Shown: positions 33,837 to 42,666 of the stretch, one piece after another
Numbering within the stretch: the first letter of the stretch is position 1
Layout: every line of letters begins with the position of its first letter
From: Parasulfuritortus sp037439465
GTDB lineage: Bacteria; Pseudomonadota; Gammaproteobacteria; Burkholderiales; Thiobacillaceae
Length of the DNA: 64,000 nt
Direction of reading: 5' to 3'
Assembly: GCA_037439465.1 (NCBI GenBank)
Contig: JBBIVX010000005.1
Coordinates: 1 to 64,000, forward strand
Translations under genes and position numbers: made by a program
The notes under the pieces: generated by a model
What the model saw: only the letters and a program-made list of their open reading frames with translations
The model's database searches: none
Told to the model about the DNA's origin: nothing

Positions 33837-34691
33837 ATGGGCGGCGAGATCGTATCCATCGTATTGATCGTTTTTCTTTTCATCACGCTCTGGAAGGGTG
33901 TGCGCATCGTGCCGCAGGGCGAGGAATGGGTGGTCGAGCGCTTGGGAAAATACCTGAAGACGCTGCTGCCGGGCCTGCATGTGCTGATCCCTTACATCGA
34001 CAACCTGGCCTATAAGGTCACCACCAAGGATCTCATCCTCGACATACCGCAACAGGAGGTCATCACCCGCGACAACGCGGTCCTGGTGACCAACGCCATC
34101 GCCTTCGTCAAGGTGACCGACACCCAGAGCGCCGTTTACGGCGTCACCAACTTCCAGCTGGCCGTCATGAACCTGGTGCAGACCACGCTGCGGGCCATCA
34201 TCGGCGCCATGGAACTGGACGAGGCGCTGTCCAGCCGCGACCAGATCAAGGTCAAACTGAAGGCTTCCATCTCCGATGACGTCGCCGACTGGGGGCTGAC
34301 CTTGAAGTCGGTGGAGATCCAGGATATTTCGCCGTCGCCCACCATGCAGAAATCCATGGAGTTGCAGGCTGCCGCCGAACGGGAACGCAAGGCTACGGTG
34401 ACCAAGGCCGAGGGCGACAAGCAGGCGGCGATACTGGAAGCCGAGGCCAGGCTGGAATCGGCCAAGCGTGACGCCGAGGCGCAGGTCCGCCTGGCCGAGG
34501 GCTCGGCCGAGGCCATTCGCCGGGTCGCGGCCGCCATCCCAGAAAAGGAACTGCCGGCCCTGTTCATATTGGGCGAGAAGTACATCGCCTCCCTCAGGGA
34601 AGTGGCGACATCGAGCGGCAGCAAGACCATCCTCCTGCCCGCCGATCTGATGCAGAGCCTGGAAGGGCTGCTTGGCAAACGCGGTGGCTAG
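33837..34691 (+). CDS. SPFH/stomatin family protein (QmcA-like)
   Basis: The 284-residue protein has one N-terminal membrane helix (ETVSIVLIVFLFITLW-like, residues ~5-20) and an SPFH domain (IVPQGEEWVVERLGKYLKTLLPGLH). A coiled region follows, rich in Ala, Glu and Arg (AAERERKATVTKAEGD, EAEARLESAKRDAEAQ). Such proteins form large ring or cage assemblies in the inner membrane with NfeD partners and modulate proteases. Confidence 0.93.
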   Translation: MGGEIVSIVLIVFLFITLWKGVRIVPQGEEWVVERLGKYLKTLLPGLHVLIPYIDNLAYKVTTKDLILDIPQQEVITRDNAVLVTNAIAFVKVTDTQSAVYGVTNFQLAVMNLVQTTLRAIIGAMELDEALSSRDQIKVKLKASISDDVADWGLTLKSVEIQDISPSPTMQKSMELQAAAERERKATVTKAEGDKQAAILEAEARLESAKRDAEAQVRLAEGSAEAIRRVAAAIPEKELPALFILGEKYIASLREVATSSGSKTILLPADLMQSLEGLLGKRGG

Positions 34692-34721
34692 CGCCGGCTT
34701 GCCAATATTTAAAGTCTTTTC

Positions 34722-34748
34722 TAAAGTTACTGGCATAACCGGCGATAA
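34722..34748 (+). promoter_or_regulatory. Near-consensus sigma-28 (FliA) promoter
   Basis: TAAAGTTA (34722-34729), 11 bases, then GGCGATAA (34741-34748) matches the sigma-28 consensus TAAAGTTT-N11-GCCGATAA at 14 of 16 positions with exact spacing. It lies 39 bp before the ATG at 34788. It would place the endopeptidase gene under the flagellar/motility sigma factor. Confidence 0.65.
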
Positions 34749-34787
34749 AACAAGCATTGCGGCGCTTGGATGATATTTGGAGTACGG

Positions 34788-35927
34788 ATGAAGAAACTAC
34801 TTGCCTGCCTGTTGTCCCTGACCCTGGCCTGCGCCGCCCCGGTGGCGGAATCCGCCGCCAAGCGCCATGGCAAGCCGGGCCACAAGGCCCATGCCGTCAA
34901 GGTCGTGGCCAAGGCCAAGGCCAAAAAGAGGCTCAGGATGGCCGCCAAGGCCCGCAAACACCTTGTCGCCCGCCATGGCAAGCACCCCAGCGTGGCATCC
35001 ATCGACGAGCAACTCCGGCTGGAGCAGGCGAGCTGGCTCAGGATGAGCCCACGCCTTGCCGGCGTAGAGACCGTTAAGCCGGGTGACAGTGAGCCGGCGT
35101 TGCGCTCCGCCGCCGCCCTGGTGATCGATCAGCATACCGGCGAGACGTTGTATGCCAAGAACGCCGATGTGGCGACGCCAATCGCTTCGATCACCAAACT
35201 GATGACATCCATGGTGGTGCTCGATGCCGGTCTCGACCTGGCCGAACCCATTACCATCGGCACAGAGGATGTGGACCGCCTCAAATACAGCAGTTCCCGC
35301 GTTGCGCTGGGCACGACGCTGAGCCGGGAGGCGCTGTTGCATCTGGCGCTGATCGCCTCGGAGAACCGCGCCGCGGCCGCCCTTGCGCGCGCGTATCCGG
35401 GCGGCCGTGAGGCCTGCGTCAGGGCGATGAACAGCAAGGCGGCGGCCCTGGGCATGACCAACACCTGGTTTGTCGACGGCACCGGCCTGTCCAGTTCCAA
35501 CCGTTCCACCGCCGCCGACCTGGCGCGCCTGGTCGGCGCCGCCTACGAGTACCCCCTCATCCGCCTCATCACCAGCACCGGCCAGTACGGCGTCACCCTG
35601 CCCGGCCGGCAGGTTGTCAAAGTGCGTCAGCATGGCAGGTCCCACAAGATGGTACGGGCGGTGGAAAGACCGGTCGCCTTCTACAACACCAACGCGCTGA
35701 CCCGCAGCAAGGACTGGAACATCGGCGTTTCCAAGACCGGCTTCATCAATGAAGCCGGCCATTGCCTGGTGATGCAGACGAGCATAGGCGAGCGCCAGGT
35801 GATCATGGTGTTGCTGGACTCCTGGGGCAAACTCTCCCGCCTCGGTGATGCCTCCCGCCTGCGCAAGTGGCTGGAGAGCGGCGCGTCCGGCCGCCTGGTC
35901 AGCCGCCAAACGGGACGACAGGCCTGA
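34788..35927 (+). CDS. D-alanyl-D-alanine endopeptidase (PBP7-type)
   Basis: The 379-residue protein is a low-molecular-weight penicillin-binding protein that cuts peptidoglycan cross-links. It has a signal peptide (residues 1-20), then a Lys/Ala/His-rich stretch (about 22-65), and the catalytic motifs SITK (134-137), SEN (191-193) and KTG (316-318). ATG 34788 is chosen because GGAG precedes it at a good distance; ATG 34770 has none. A sigma-28-like promoter upstream suggests a link to motility or flagellum assembly through the wall. The basic N-terminal stretch may bind wall polymers. Confidence 0.9.
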   Translation: MKKLLACLLSLTLACAAPVAESAAKRHGKPGHKAHAVKVVAKAKAKKRLRMAAKARKHLVARHGKHPSVASIDEQLRLEQASWLRMSPRLAGVETVKPGDSEPALRSAAALVIDQHTGETLYAKNADVATPIASITKLMTSMVVLDAGLDLAEPITIGTEDVDRLKYSSSRVALGTTLSREALLHLALIASENRAAAALARAYPGGREACVRAMNSKAAALGMTNTWFVDGTGLSSSNRSTAADLARLVGAAYEYPLIRLITSTGQYGVTLPGRQVVKVRQHGRSHKMVRAVERPVAFYNTNALTRSKDWNIGVSKTGFINEAGHCLVMQTSIGERQVIMVLLDSWGKLSRLGDASRLRKWLESGASGRLVSRQTGRQA

Positions 35928-36005
35928 GCGCGCTCCGCCCGGCCGGGTAAGCCCGGCGACCGTGGCCGCGCCGGGCAAGCGCCGATCGATGGCCTTACCA
36001 CCGTC

Positions 36006-36057
36006 GCCATGCAGGCGGGGGACAGTACCCCGATATCCTCCTGCGCGGGTATGACGA
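36006..36057. repeat. Decayed copy of the dispersed palindromic element
   Basis: GCAGGCGGGG on the left and CTGCGCGGGTATGACGAA on the right resemble the arms of the element at 15465-15530, with inner parts diverged. It sits in the 211-bp gap between the endopeptidase gene and ccmA. The rest of the gap, including a GC-rich stretch at 35930-36000, shows no gene. Confidence 0.4.
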
Positions 36058-36138
36058 ATAAATTCAGCGGCCCCACGGCGAACTTGGATACGCTGGCGTT
36101 TGTAGGTATCCTGTCGCCCTTCTCTTTGAGCGCCATTC

Positions 36139-36792
36139 ATGTCCGACGCCCCTTTCCTGTCTGTGCACGACCTTGCCTGCGCCCGTGGCGAACGCATTCT
36201 ATTCACGGACATGGCCTTTGGCCTGCGGCCCGGCCAGCTATTGCTGGTGCAGGGTGGCAATGGCCGCGGCAAAACCAGCCTGCTGCGCCTGCTCTGCGGC
36301 CTGGCCCATCCTTTGCACGGCGAGGTCCGCTGGCGCGGCGTCGGCATCGCCGATGCGCGTGAGCAGTACCATCGTGAGATGGCCTATATCGGCCACGTCA
36401 ACGGCCTCAAGGACGAGCTCACGCCACTGGAAAACCTGCGCTTGGCGGCCTCTCTGGCCGACCGCGATCTGGAGGCGACGGAGGCCACCGACTCCTTGAC
36501 CCGGCTTGGCCTGGCCCGCTGTCTCGACTTGCCGGCGCGGGTTTTGTCCTTCGGCCAGCGCCGCCGGGTGACACTGGCCGGGCTGATCACCGCCGGCGCC
36601 CTGCTGTGGATACTCGACGAGCCGCTGACCGGCCTCGACATCCACGGCGTGGCGCTGGTGGAGGATATCTTGCGCGCCCACGTCACCGCCGGCGGCATGG
36701 TGGTGATGACGACACACCAGCCGCTCTCCCTGGTGGGGGTGGAAACCCTGCCCTTGCAGGTCGGCGATCCGCTGCTACCGCTGGAACCCTGA
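36139..36792 (+). CDS. ccmA: Cytochrome c maturation ATPase CcmA
   Basis: The 217-residue ATP-binding protein of the CcmABCD complex frees holo-CcmE. It has Walker A GGNGRGKTSLL, a signature motif LSFGQRRRVTLAGL (variant of LSGGQ) and Walker B LLWILDEPLTGLD. It is the first gene of a ccmABCDEFGH operon and starts 5 bp before ccmB. Confidence 0.95.
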   Translation: MSDAPFLSVHDLACARGERILFTDMAFGLRPGQLLLVQGGNGRGKTSLLRLLCGLAHPLHGEVRWRGVGIADAREQYHREMAYIGHVNGLKDELTPLENLRLAASLADRDLEATEATDSLTRLGLARCLDLPARVLSFGQRRRVTLAGLITAGALLWILDEPLTGLDIHGVALVEDILRAHVTAGGMVVMTTHQPLSLVGVETLPLQVGDPLLPLEP

Positions 36793-36797
36793 CCGCC

Positions 36798-37466
36798 ATG
36801 CTCCGCTTTTTGCTCGCTGTCATCCGTCGTGACTTGCTGTTGGCCGCCCGCCGCAAGGGGGATTGGCTGACCTCCCAGTTTTTTTTCGTCATGGTGGTCA
36901 GTATGTTCCCGCTCGGCATCGGGCCGGAGCCCAACGTACTCAGAATGGTGGCTCCCGGCGTGGTGTGGGTGGCGGCACTGTTGGCCTCGCTGCTTTCCCT
37001 GGCGCGCCTGTTCGCCGAGGATTACCGTGACGGCAGCCTGGAGCAGATGCTGCTGTCGCCCAATCCGCCGGTGCTTTTGGCCCTGGGCAAGGCTCTGGCG
37101 CATTGGCTCATTTACGGCGTGCCGCTGCTGCTGATCGCGCCTGTGCTCGGCATCCAGTTTGCTTTGCCGGCCGACGCCATCGGCATCCTCATGCTCTCCC
37201 TGTTGGTCGGCACGCCCATCCTGTCGCTGCTCGGCAGCGTGGGGGCGGCGCTGACCCTGGGCCTGCGCGGCGGCGGGGTATTGTTGACATTGCTGATTCT
37301 GCCCCTGTATGTTCCCGCACTGATCTTCGGGGCGGGCGCGGTGGATAGCGCCCTGTCCGGGTTGGGGTGGCAGGCCCACCTGTCACTGCTTGCCGCCTTC
37401 CTCATGTTGACCCTGCTGGTGGCCCCCTGGGTGGCGTCGGCGGCTTTGCGAGTTTCGATCGAGTAG
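36798..37466 (+). CDS. ccmB: Heme exporter membrane protein CcmB
   Basis: The 222-residue protein has six membrane helices and the CcmB motifs RRKGDWLTSQFFFVMVV and APGVVWVAALLASLLSLARLF. It is a channel subunit of the CcmABCD complex. ATG 36798 follows the ccmA stop by 5 bp. Confidence 0.95.
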   Translation: MLRFLLAVIRRDLLLAARRKGDWLTSQFFFVMVVSMFPLGIGPEPNVLRMVAPGVVWVAALLASLLSLARLFAEDYRDGSLEQMLLSPNPPVLLALGKALAHWLIYGVPLLLIAPVLGIQFALPADAIGILMLSLLVGTPILSLLGSVGAALTLGLRGGGVLLTLLILPLYVPALIFGAGAVDSALSGLGWQAHLSLLAAFLMLTLLVAPWVASAALRVSIE

Positions 37467-37470
37467 CCCT

Positions 37471-38205
37471 ATGTCCATCTCCTGGTTCAAATACGCCGCC
37501 CCGATGAATTTCTACCAGCTGGCCGGCCGTCTCATCCCCTGGTTCGCCTGGAGCGCAGCCATCCTCACCGGCGTTGGCCTGTACATCGCTTTCTTCGTCG
37601 CCCCTACCGACTTTCAGCAGGGCGAGGCCTACCGCGTCATCTTCATCCATGTGCCGGCGGCCTGGATGTCGATGTTCATTTATTTGATCATGGCCTTCTG
37701 GTCGGCCGTCGGCCTGGCCTGGAACACCCGCCTGTCCTTCATGATGGCGCGCGCCCTGGCGCCCACCGGCGCCGTCTTCGCCTTCCTTTCGCTCTGGACC
37801 GGCGCCCTCTGGGGCAAGCCGATGTGGGGGGCCTGGTGGGTGTGGGATGCGCGCCTGACCTCGGCGCTGATTCTGTTTTTCCTTTACGTGGGGCTCATGG
37901 CGCTGTGGTCGGCCATCGACGACCGCCGCCGCGGCGACCGGGCGGGTGCCTTGCTGACACTGGTCGGCGCCATCAACGTGCCGATAATCTATTTCTCGGT
38001 GAAATGGTGGAACACCCTGCACCAGGGATCATCGATCAACCTGATGAAGGCCCCGACCATGGCCAGCATCATGCTGACCGGCATGCTGGTGCTGGCCATC
38101 GCCGCCTGGCTGTACACCCTTGCCGTCGTCCTGGTGCGGGTGCGCGGCATCATCCTGGAGCGCGAGCGGCAGACAGAGTGGGTCAAAGAATTGTTGGAGC
38201 ACTGA
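37471..38205 (+). CDS. ccmC: Heme-handling membrane protein CcmC
   Basis: The 244-residue, six-helix protein loads heme onto CcmE. It carries the tryptophan-rich WGKPMWGAWWVWDARLTS motif and the flanking heme-ligand His (FIHVPAAWMS and NTLHQGSSI). It lies 4 bp after ccmB. Confidence 0.96.
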   Translation: MSISWFKYAAPMNFYQLAGRLIPWFAWSAAILTGVGLYIAFFVAPTDFQQGEAYRVIFIHVPAAWMSMFIYLIMAFWSAVGLAWNTRLSFMMARALAPTGAVFAFLSLWTGALWGKPMWGAWWVWDARLTSALILFFLYVGLMALWSAIDDRRRGDRAGALLTLVGAINVPIIYFSVKWWNTLHQGSSINLMKAPTMASIMLTGMLVLAIAAWLYTLAVVLVRVRGIILERERQTEWVKELLEH

Positions 38206-38208
38206 AAA

Positions 38209-38382
38209 ATGCAATGGGAAAGCTTGAGCGCCTTTTTGGACATGGGCGGCTATGGCCTCTATGTGTGGGGGTCCTACGCGGCCACATTTATTCTCATCGC
38301 GGCTGAACTCATTTTGCTGCGGCGTGGTCAGAAACAAAATTTGCAGCGTCTCAAACGCATGCGTAACTGGGAAGCACAATGA
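38209..38382 (+). CDS. ccmD: Small membrane protein CcmD
   Basis: The 57-residue protein (MQWESLSAFLDMGGYG start) has one membrane helix (YVWGSYAATFILIAAEL) and a basic tail with KRMRNWEAQ, as in CcmD. It bridges CcmC, CcmE and CcmAB and helps release CcmE. It starts 3 bp after ccmC and overlaps ccmE by 4 bp. Confidence 0.93.
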   Translation: MQWESLSAFLDMGGYGLYVWGSYAATFILIAAELILLRRGQKQNLQRLKRMRNWEAQ

Positions 38383-38837
38383 AGTCACGCAACAAGAAAC
38401 TACTGGCCATCGGCCTGTCCGTCGTCGGCCTCGGTATCGCCGTCGCCCTGGTTCTCAACGCCTTTCGTCAAAACCTGGTGTTCTTTTTCACGCCCACCCA
38501 GATCGCCAATGGCGAGGCCCCACGTGACCGCGCCTTTCGCATTGGTGGCCTGGTGGTGGATGGCAGCATCAATCGGTCGCCGGATGGCATGGACGTCAAT
38601 TTTGTGGTGACCGATACCGCCAAGTCCGTCCCCGTCCACTACAGCGTGCGTGAGCACGGTCCGTTGCCCGACTTGTTCAAGGAGGGCAAGGGCATGGTGG
38701 CGGAAGGCAAACTGGGCGGCGATGGGGTGTTCGGCGCCACTCAGGTGCTGGCGAAGCACGACGAGAACTACATGCCGCCCGAGGCCGCCGACGCCATCAA
38801 GCAGGGCCAGAAGGCGCAGCAAACCCTGGTCAAATAG
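38379..38837 (+). CDS. ccmE: Heme chaperone CcmE
   Basis: The 152-residue periplasmic chaperone has one N-terminal membrane anchor and the heme-attachment motif HDENY: His127 forms the covalent bond and Tyr131 is the axial ligand. It carries heme from CcmC to CcmF/H. Confidence 0.96.
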   Translation: MKSRNKKLLAIGLSVVGLGIAVALVLNAFRQNLVFFFTPTQIANGEAPRDRAFRIGGLVVDGSINRSPDGMDVNFVVTDTAKSVPVHYSVREHGPLPDLFKEGKGMVAEGKLGGDGVFGATQVLAKHDENYMPPEAADAIKQGQKAQQTLVK

Positions 38838-38841
38838 CACG

Positions 38842-38859
38842 GGCCCGCCTGCGCGGGCC
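38842..38859 (+). other. Hairpin between ccmE and ccmF
   Basis: GGCCCGC (38842-38848), a CTGC loop and GCGGGCC (38853-38859) form a perfect 7-bp stem with no U-run after it. It may be an mRNA-processing or attenuation structure within the operon. Confidence 0.35.
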
Positions 38860-38887
38860 TGTTATCGATAGGCAAGAGGAGTAAAGC

Positions 38888-40879
38888 ATGATTCCTGAAA
38901 TTGGCCATTTTGCCCTGATAGTCGCCCTGTTGTTGGCGCTCGTCCAGGGGGTTTTGCCCATCGTCGGCGCCCATCGCGGCAACGCCACCCTGATGGCGGT
39001 GGCGCGTCCGGCGGCGCAGGGTCAATTCGTGTTCGTGGCCATTGCCTTCGGCTGTCTCGCCTACTCTTTCCTCACCAATGATTTCTCGGTACAGAACGTG
39101 GCGCGCAACTCGTTCTCCCAATTGCCCAAGATTTACCGTTTCACCGCCACCTGGGGCTCGCATGAGGGCTCCATCCTGCTCTGGACCCTGGTGCTCGCCT
39201 TTTGGACCGTGGCGGTCACGGTCTTCAGCCGGCATCTGCCCGAGGATATGGCGGCACGGGTGGTCGGCGTCATGGGGCTGGTCAGCTTCGGCTTCCTGGC
39301 CTTCATCCTGGCCACCTCCAATCCCTTCCTGCGGCTGCTGCCGGCGGCGGCGGACGGCAACGACATGAACCCGCTGCTGCAGGACCCCGGCATGGTCTTC
39401 CATCCGCCCATGCTGTACATGGGTTATGTCGGGTTCTCGGTGGCCTTCGCCTTCGCCATCGCCGCCCTGCTGTCGGGCAAGATGGACGTTGCCTGGGCGC
39501 GCTGGTCGCGGCCCTGGACCACGGTGGCCTGGGTGTTCCTGACCATCGGCATCACCGCCGGCAGTTGGTGGGCCTATAACGAGCTGGGCTGGGGCGGCTG
39601 GTGGTTCTGGGACCCGACGGAAAATGCCTCCTTCATCCCCTGGCTGGCCGGCACCGCCCTGCTGCACTCCCTGGCGGTAACGGAAAAGCGCGGTGCCTTC
39701 AAGGGCTGGACCGTGTTGCTGGCGATCGTCGCCTTTTCCATGAGCCTGCTCGGCACCTTCCTGGTTCGTTCCGGGGTGCTGTCCTCGGTGCATGCCTTTG
39801 CCACCGACCCCACCCGCGGCATCTTCATCCTTGGTTTTCTGGGAGTGGTGATCGGCGGCTCGCTGGTGCTCTATGCCTTCCGCGCCCCCAAGATCGCCGG
39901 CGGCGGCAGTTTCACCTGGTTCTCGCGCGAATCCGTGTTGCTGGTCAACAACGTGGTGTTGGTGGCGGCCCTGGGCGCGGTGTTGCTGGGCACGCTCTAC
40001 CCCTTGTTCATGGATGCCATGGGCATGGGCAAGATCTCCGTCGGCCCGCCCTACTTCAACGCCGTCTTCGTGCCGTTGATCGCCCCCGCCATGTTCCTGG
40101 CCGGCGTCGGTCCGCTGGTTCGCTGGAAACAGGCCAGCCTGCCGGACTTGGTCAAGCGGTTGCGCATCGCTCTCATCGTGTCGGTGGTCTCCGCCCTGCT
40201 GTTGCCCTTGTTGGCCGGCGGCTTCAACTGGATGGCCAGCGTCGGCATTGCCCTGGCGATGTGGCTGGTGTTCACCGTTCTCATCGGTTTCGCCGACCGT
40301 CTGCGCAATAGCCAGGAGGGTTTGCTGGCCGGGCTGATGGCGCTGCCGCGCGGCTTCTGGGGCATGCAGCTCGCCCACTTCGGCCTGGCCTGGGTGGTGG
40401 CCGGGATCGCCCTCGTATCGGCGTATGAGGGCGAGCGCAACGTCAAGATGAACGTCGACGACCGCGTCAGCCTGGCCGGTTACACCTTCACCTTCAAGGG
40501 GGTGGAGATTCACGACGGCCCGAACTACAAGGCGGCGAGAGGACAACTCGAGGTGGTCAGCGACAGTGGCGCCAGCTTCGTCCTGCATCCGGAGAAGCGC
40601 ATCTACAATGCTTCCGGCATGCCAATGACCGAGGCGTCCATAGACTACGGTTTCACGCGTGACGTTTACGCTGCCATGGGCGAAGAGTTGGCCCCCAACG
40701 TCTGGACCGTGCGGGTGTTCTTCAAGCCCTTCATCGGCTGGTTGTGGATCGCCGGCGGCCTGCTCGCCCTGGGCGGTGTCCTGGCCGCCTCTGATCGGCG
40801 TTATCGCATTGCCCTGAGAGGCGCCGCCAAGCCGGTCAGGGAAGCCGGCGTGGCGGTGGCGGAAGGGGCCAAGGCATGA
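38888..40879 (+). CDS. ccmF: Heme lyase subunit CcmF
   Basis: The 663-residue membrane protein is the heme lyase that joins heme to apocytochrome c. It has about 14-15 helices, the WWD motif WGGWWFWDPTENASFIPWL and conserved His in HEGSILLW and HSLAVTEKRG. It is followed with overlap (4 bp) by ccmG. Confidence 0.96.
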   Translation: MIPEIGHFALIVALLLALVQGVLPIVGAHRGNATLMAVARPAAQGQFVFVAIAFGCLAYSFLTNDFSVQNVARNSFSQLPKIYRFTATWGSHEGSILLWTLVLAFWTVAVTVFSRHLPEDMAARVVGVMGLVSFGFLAFILATSNPFLRLLPAAADGNDMNPLLQDPGMVFHPPMLYMGYVGFSVAFAFAIAALLSGKMDVAWARWSRPWTTVAWVFLTIGITAGSWWAYNELGWGGWWFWDPTENASFIPWLAGTALLHSLAVTEKRGAFKGWTVLLAIVAFSMSLLGTFLVRSGVLSSVHAFATDPTRGIFILGFLGVVIGGSLVLYAFRAPKIAGGGSFTWFSRESVLLVNNVVLVAALGAVLLGTLYPLFMDAMGMGKISVGPPYFNAVFVPLIAPAMFLAGVGPLVRWKQASLPDLVKRLRIALIVSVVSALLLPLLAGGFNWMASVGIALAMWLVFTVLIGFADRLRNSQEGLLAGLMALPRGFWGMQLAHFGLAWVVAGIALVSAYEGERNVKMNVDDRVSLAGYTFTFKGVEIHDGPNYKAARGQLEVVSDSGASFVLHPEKRIYNASGMPMTEASIDYGFTRDVYAAMGEELAPNVWTVRVFFKPFIGWLWIAGGLLALGGVLAASDRRYRIALRGAAKPVREAGVAVAEGAKA

Positions 40880-41394
40880 AACGCTGGTTGCCCCTGATCG
40901 TCTTCGCGGTGTTGGCTGGGTTCTTCTTCATCGGCCTGCATCTGGACCCGCGCGAGGTCCCCTCGCCCTTCATCAACAAACCGGCGCCCGCCTTCAAGTT
41001 GCCGGTGATCGGCCAGCCGCAGGCGAGCTTCGCGCCCGCCGACGTCAAGGGCCAGGTCTGGCTGCTCAATATCTGGGCGCCATGGTGTGTGGCCTGTCGC
41101 CAGGAACACGCCATGTTGATGCAGTTGAAGGCCGCCGGCGTGCCCATCTACGGGCTCAACTGGAAGGACAAGGACCGCGAGGCGGAAGCCTTGCTGGCGC
41201 GCATGGGTAGCCCTTATGTGCTGTCGGTGGACGATCTGGACGGTCGCGTGGGTATCGACTACGGCGTCACCGGCACACCCGAGACCTTCGTCATCGACAA
41301 GACCGGCGTCATACGCATGAAGCACATCGGCCCCATCGACCCAGACAACTGGAAGAAGAAGTTTGAGCCCTTGTTGCAGGAGCTGAACCGATGA
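40876..41394 (+). CDS. ccmG: Thiol:disulfide oxidoreductase CcmG/DsbE
   Basis: The 172-residue membrane-anchored thioredoxin reduces apocytochrome c. The active site is WCVAC (Cys71, Cys74), and an anchor helix lies at residues 5-22. The GVTGTPETFVIDKTG cis-Pro region is typical. It is fed with electrons by DsbD, encoded about 1.3 kb downstream. Confidence 0.95.
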   Translation: MKRWLPLIVFAVLAGFFFIGLHLDPREVPSPFINKPAPAFKLPVIGQPQASFAPADVKGQVWLLNIWAPWCVACRQEHAMLMQLKAAGVPIYGLNWKDKDREAEALLARMGSPYVLSVDDLDGRVGIDYGVTGTPETFVIDKTGVIRMKHIGPIDPDNWKKKFEPLLQELNR

Positions 41395-41855
41395 AAAGCC
41401 TGCTCTTCGCTGCTTTACTGTCTATGCTGGCCGGCGTGGCCGGGGCCGGCGAGGCGCAGCCGGTCGGTGAAGACCCGGTGATCGAGCAGCGCATGGTCAA
41501 TCTCTCCACCGACCTGCGCTGCCTGGTTTGCCAGAATGAGACTCTGGCCGGCTCTCATGCCGAGCTGGCCGAGGACCTGCGGCGCGAGATCCGCCAGCAG
41601 ATGAAGCAGGGCAAGAACGACGACGAGGTGATCAAATATCTGACCGACCGTTATGGCGATTTCGTCCTCTACAAGCCCCCCTTCCGCAGTTATACCCTGT
41701 TGTTATGGCTGGGCCCGTTTCTTTTCCTCGCGATAGGCGGCGGCGTCTGGTACCTCACCCTGAAACGGCGACGCAGCCTGCGCGCCGACACCGAGGTCAG
41801 CGCGGTGGCGATGAATGAGGCAAAGAACCTGCTGGAGGGCGACACCAGGGAGTGA
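41391..41855 (+). CDS. ccmH: Cytochrome c maturation protein CcmH
   Basis: The 154-residue protein has a signal peptide, the LRCLVCQN motif (Cys44, Cys47) that holds apocytochrome Cys, and a membrane helix (YTLLLWLGPFLFLAIGGGVWYL) near the C-terminus. It is short, with no fused CcmI part, and no ccmI follows. Confidence 0.95.
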   Translation: MKSLLFAALLSMLAGVAGAGEAQPVGEDPVIEQRMVNLSTDLRCLVCQNETLAGSHAELAEDLRREIRQQMKQGKNDDEVIKYLTDRYGDFVLYKPPFRSYTLLLWLGPFLFLAIGGGVWYLTLKRRRSLRADTEVSAVAMNEAKNLLEGDTRE

Positions 41856-41880
41856 GACGCCGGCTCGCTGCCGCCAAAAC

Positions 41881-41901
41881 AAGGGGGCCTCAGGGCCCTT
41901 T
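41881..41901. terminator. Convergent terminator between ccmH and ttcA
   Basis: AAGGG-GGCC-TCA-GGGCCCTTT forms a GC-rich stem with A-run and T-run flanks, straddling the end of ttcA (stop at 41890-41892) and 25 bp after ccmH. It could stop transcripts from either side. Confidence 0.4.
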
Positions 41902-42648
41902 CGTCGTTTCGGGCGCCGCGCCCATGAGCGGCCGCATGGCCGTCAACAGATTGGCGAACAGGTTGGGATGCGCCATCTCCTGTGCGGCCAGCAATTGCTT
42001 CATCTGCGAACGCTGCCTGGGCACGGCGAAGCAGGCCGGGCAGTTCTCGCCAATCACCGGCAGGCCGGCGCGCCGGGCGAAGTCGCAGGTCTGCCGTTCG
42101 CGCACATAAACGAAAGGCCGGATCAGTCTGAGGTCGCCGGCATCGATGCGGTAATGGGCGCGCATGGTGCGCAGCCTGCCGCCGAAGAAGGCGGACATCA
42201 GGAAGGTTTCGGCCAGGTCGTCGAGGTGCTGGGCCAGTGCCAGCACGTTGCAGTCGTGCTCGCGCGCCACCCGGTAAAGGATGCCGCGGCGCATGCGGGA
42301 ACAATAGGCGCAGAAGGAATCGCCGCGCATATGCGCCTCGGCTTCGGCCACGATAGGCTGGCTCTCATAGAAATACGGAACGCCCAGGGCCGCCATATAA
42401 GGCCGCAACGGCGAGGGATCGAAAGCCGGCGATTGCGGGTCCACGGTGCAGGCGGCCAGCGCGAACGGCACCGGTGATTTTTGCCGCAGTGCCAACAGTA
42501 CATGGAGCAGCGAGAGGCTGTCCTTGCCGCCGGAAAGCCCGAGCAGTACCCGGTCGCCGGCGCCGATCATGGCGTAGTCGGCAATGGCGCGGCCGGCGGC
42601 GACGGTGAGCGGGCGTGGTGGGCGGACGGGTGCCAAGGCGGATTGCAT
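41890..42648 (-). CDS. ttcA: tRNA 2-thiocytidine synthetase TtcA
   Basis: The 252-residue protein makes 2-thiocytidine at tRNA position 32. It has the PP-loop SGGKDS (39-44) and the CxxC pair Cys113/Cys116 in FCAYCSRMRRGILY, with a third Cys in GENCPACF, for the iron-sulfur cluster. It is a little shorter than E. coli TtcA. It lies convergent to ccmH and 18 bp from dsbD on the same strand. Confidence 0.88.
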   Translation of the reverse strand: MQSALAPVRPPRPLTVAAGRAIADYAMIGAGDRVLLGLSGGKDSLSLLHVLLALRQKSPVPFALAACTVDPQSPAFDPSPLRPYMAALGVPYFYESQPIVAEAEAHMRGDSFCAYCSRMRRGILYRVAREHDCNVLALAQHLDDLAETFLMSAFFGGRLRTMRAHYRIDAGDLRLIRPFVYVRERQTCDFARRAGLPVIGENCPACFAVPRQRSQMKQLLAAQEMAHPNLFANLLTAMRPLMGAAPETTKGP

Positions 42649-42666
42649 CGACGCCGTGAGCGGAGC

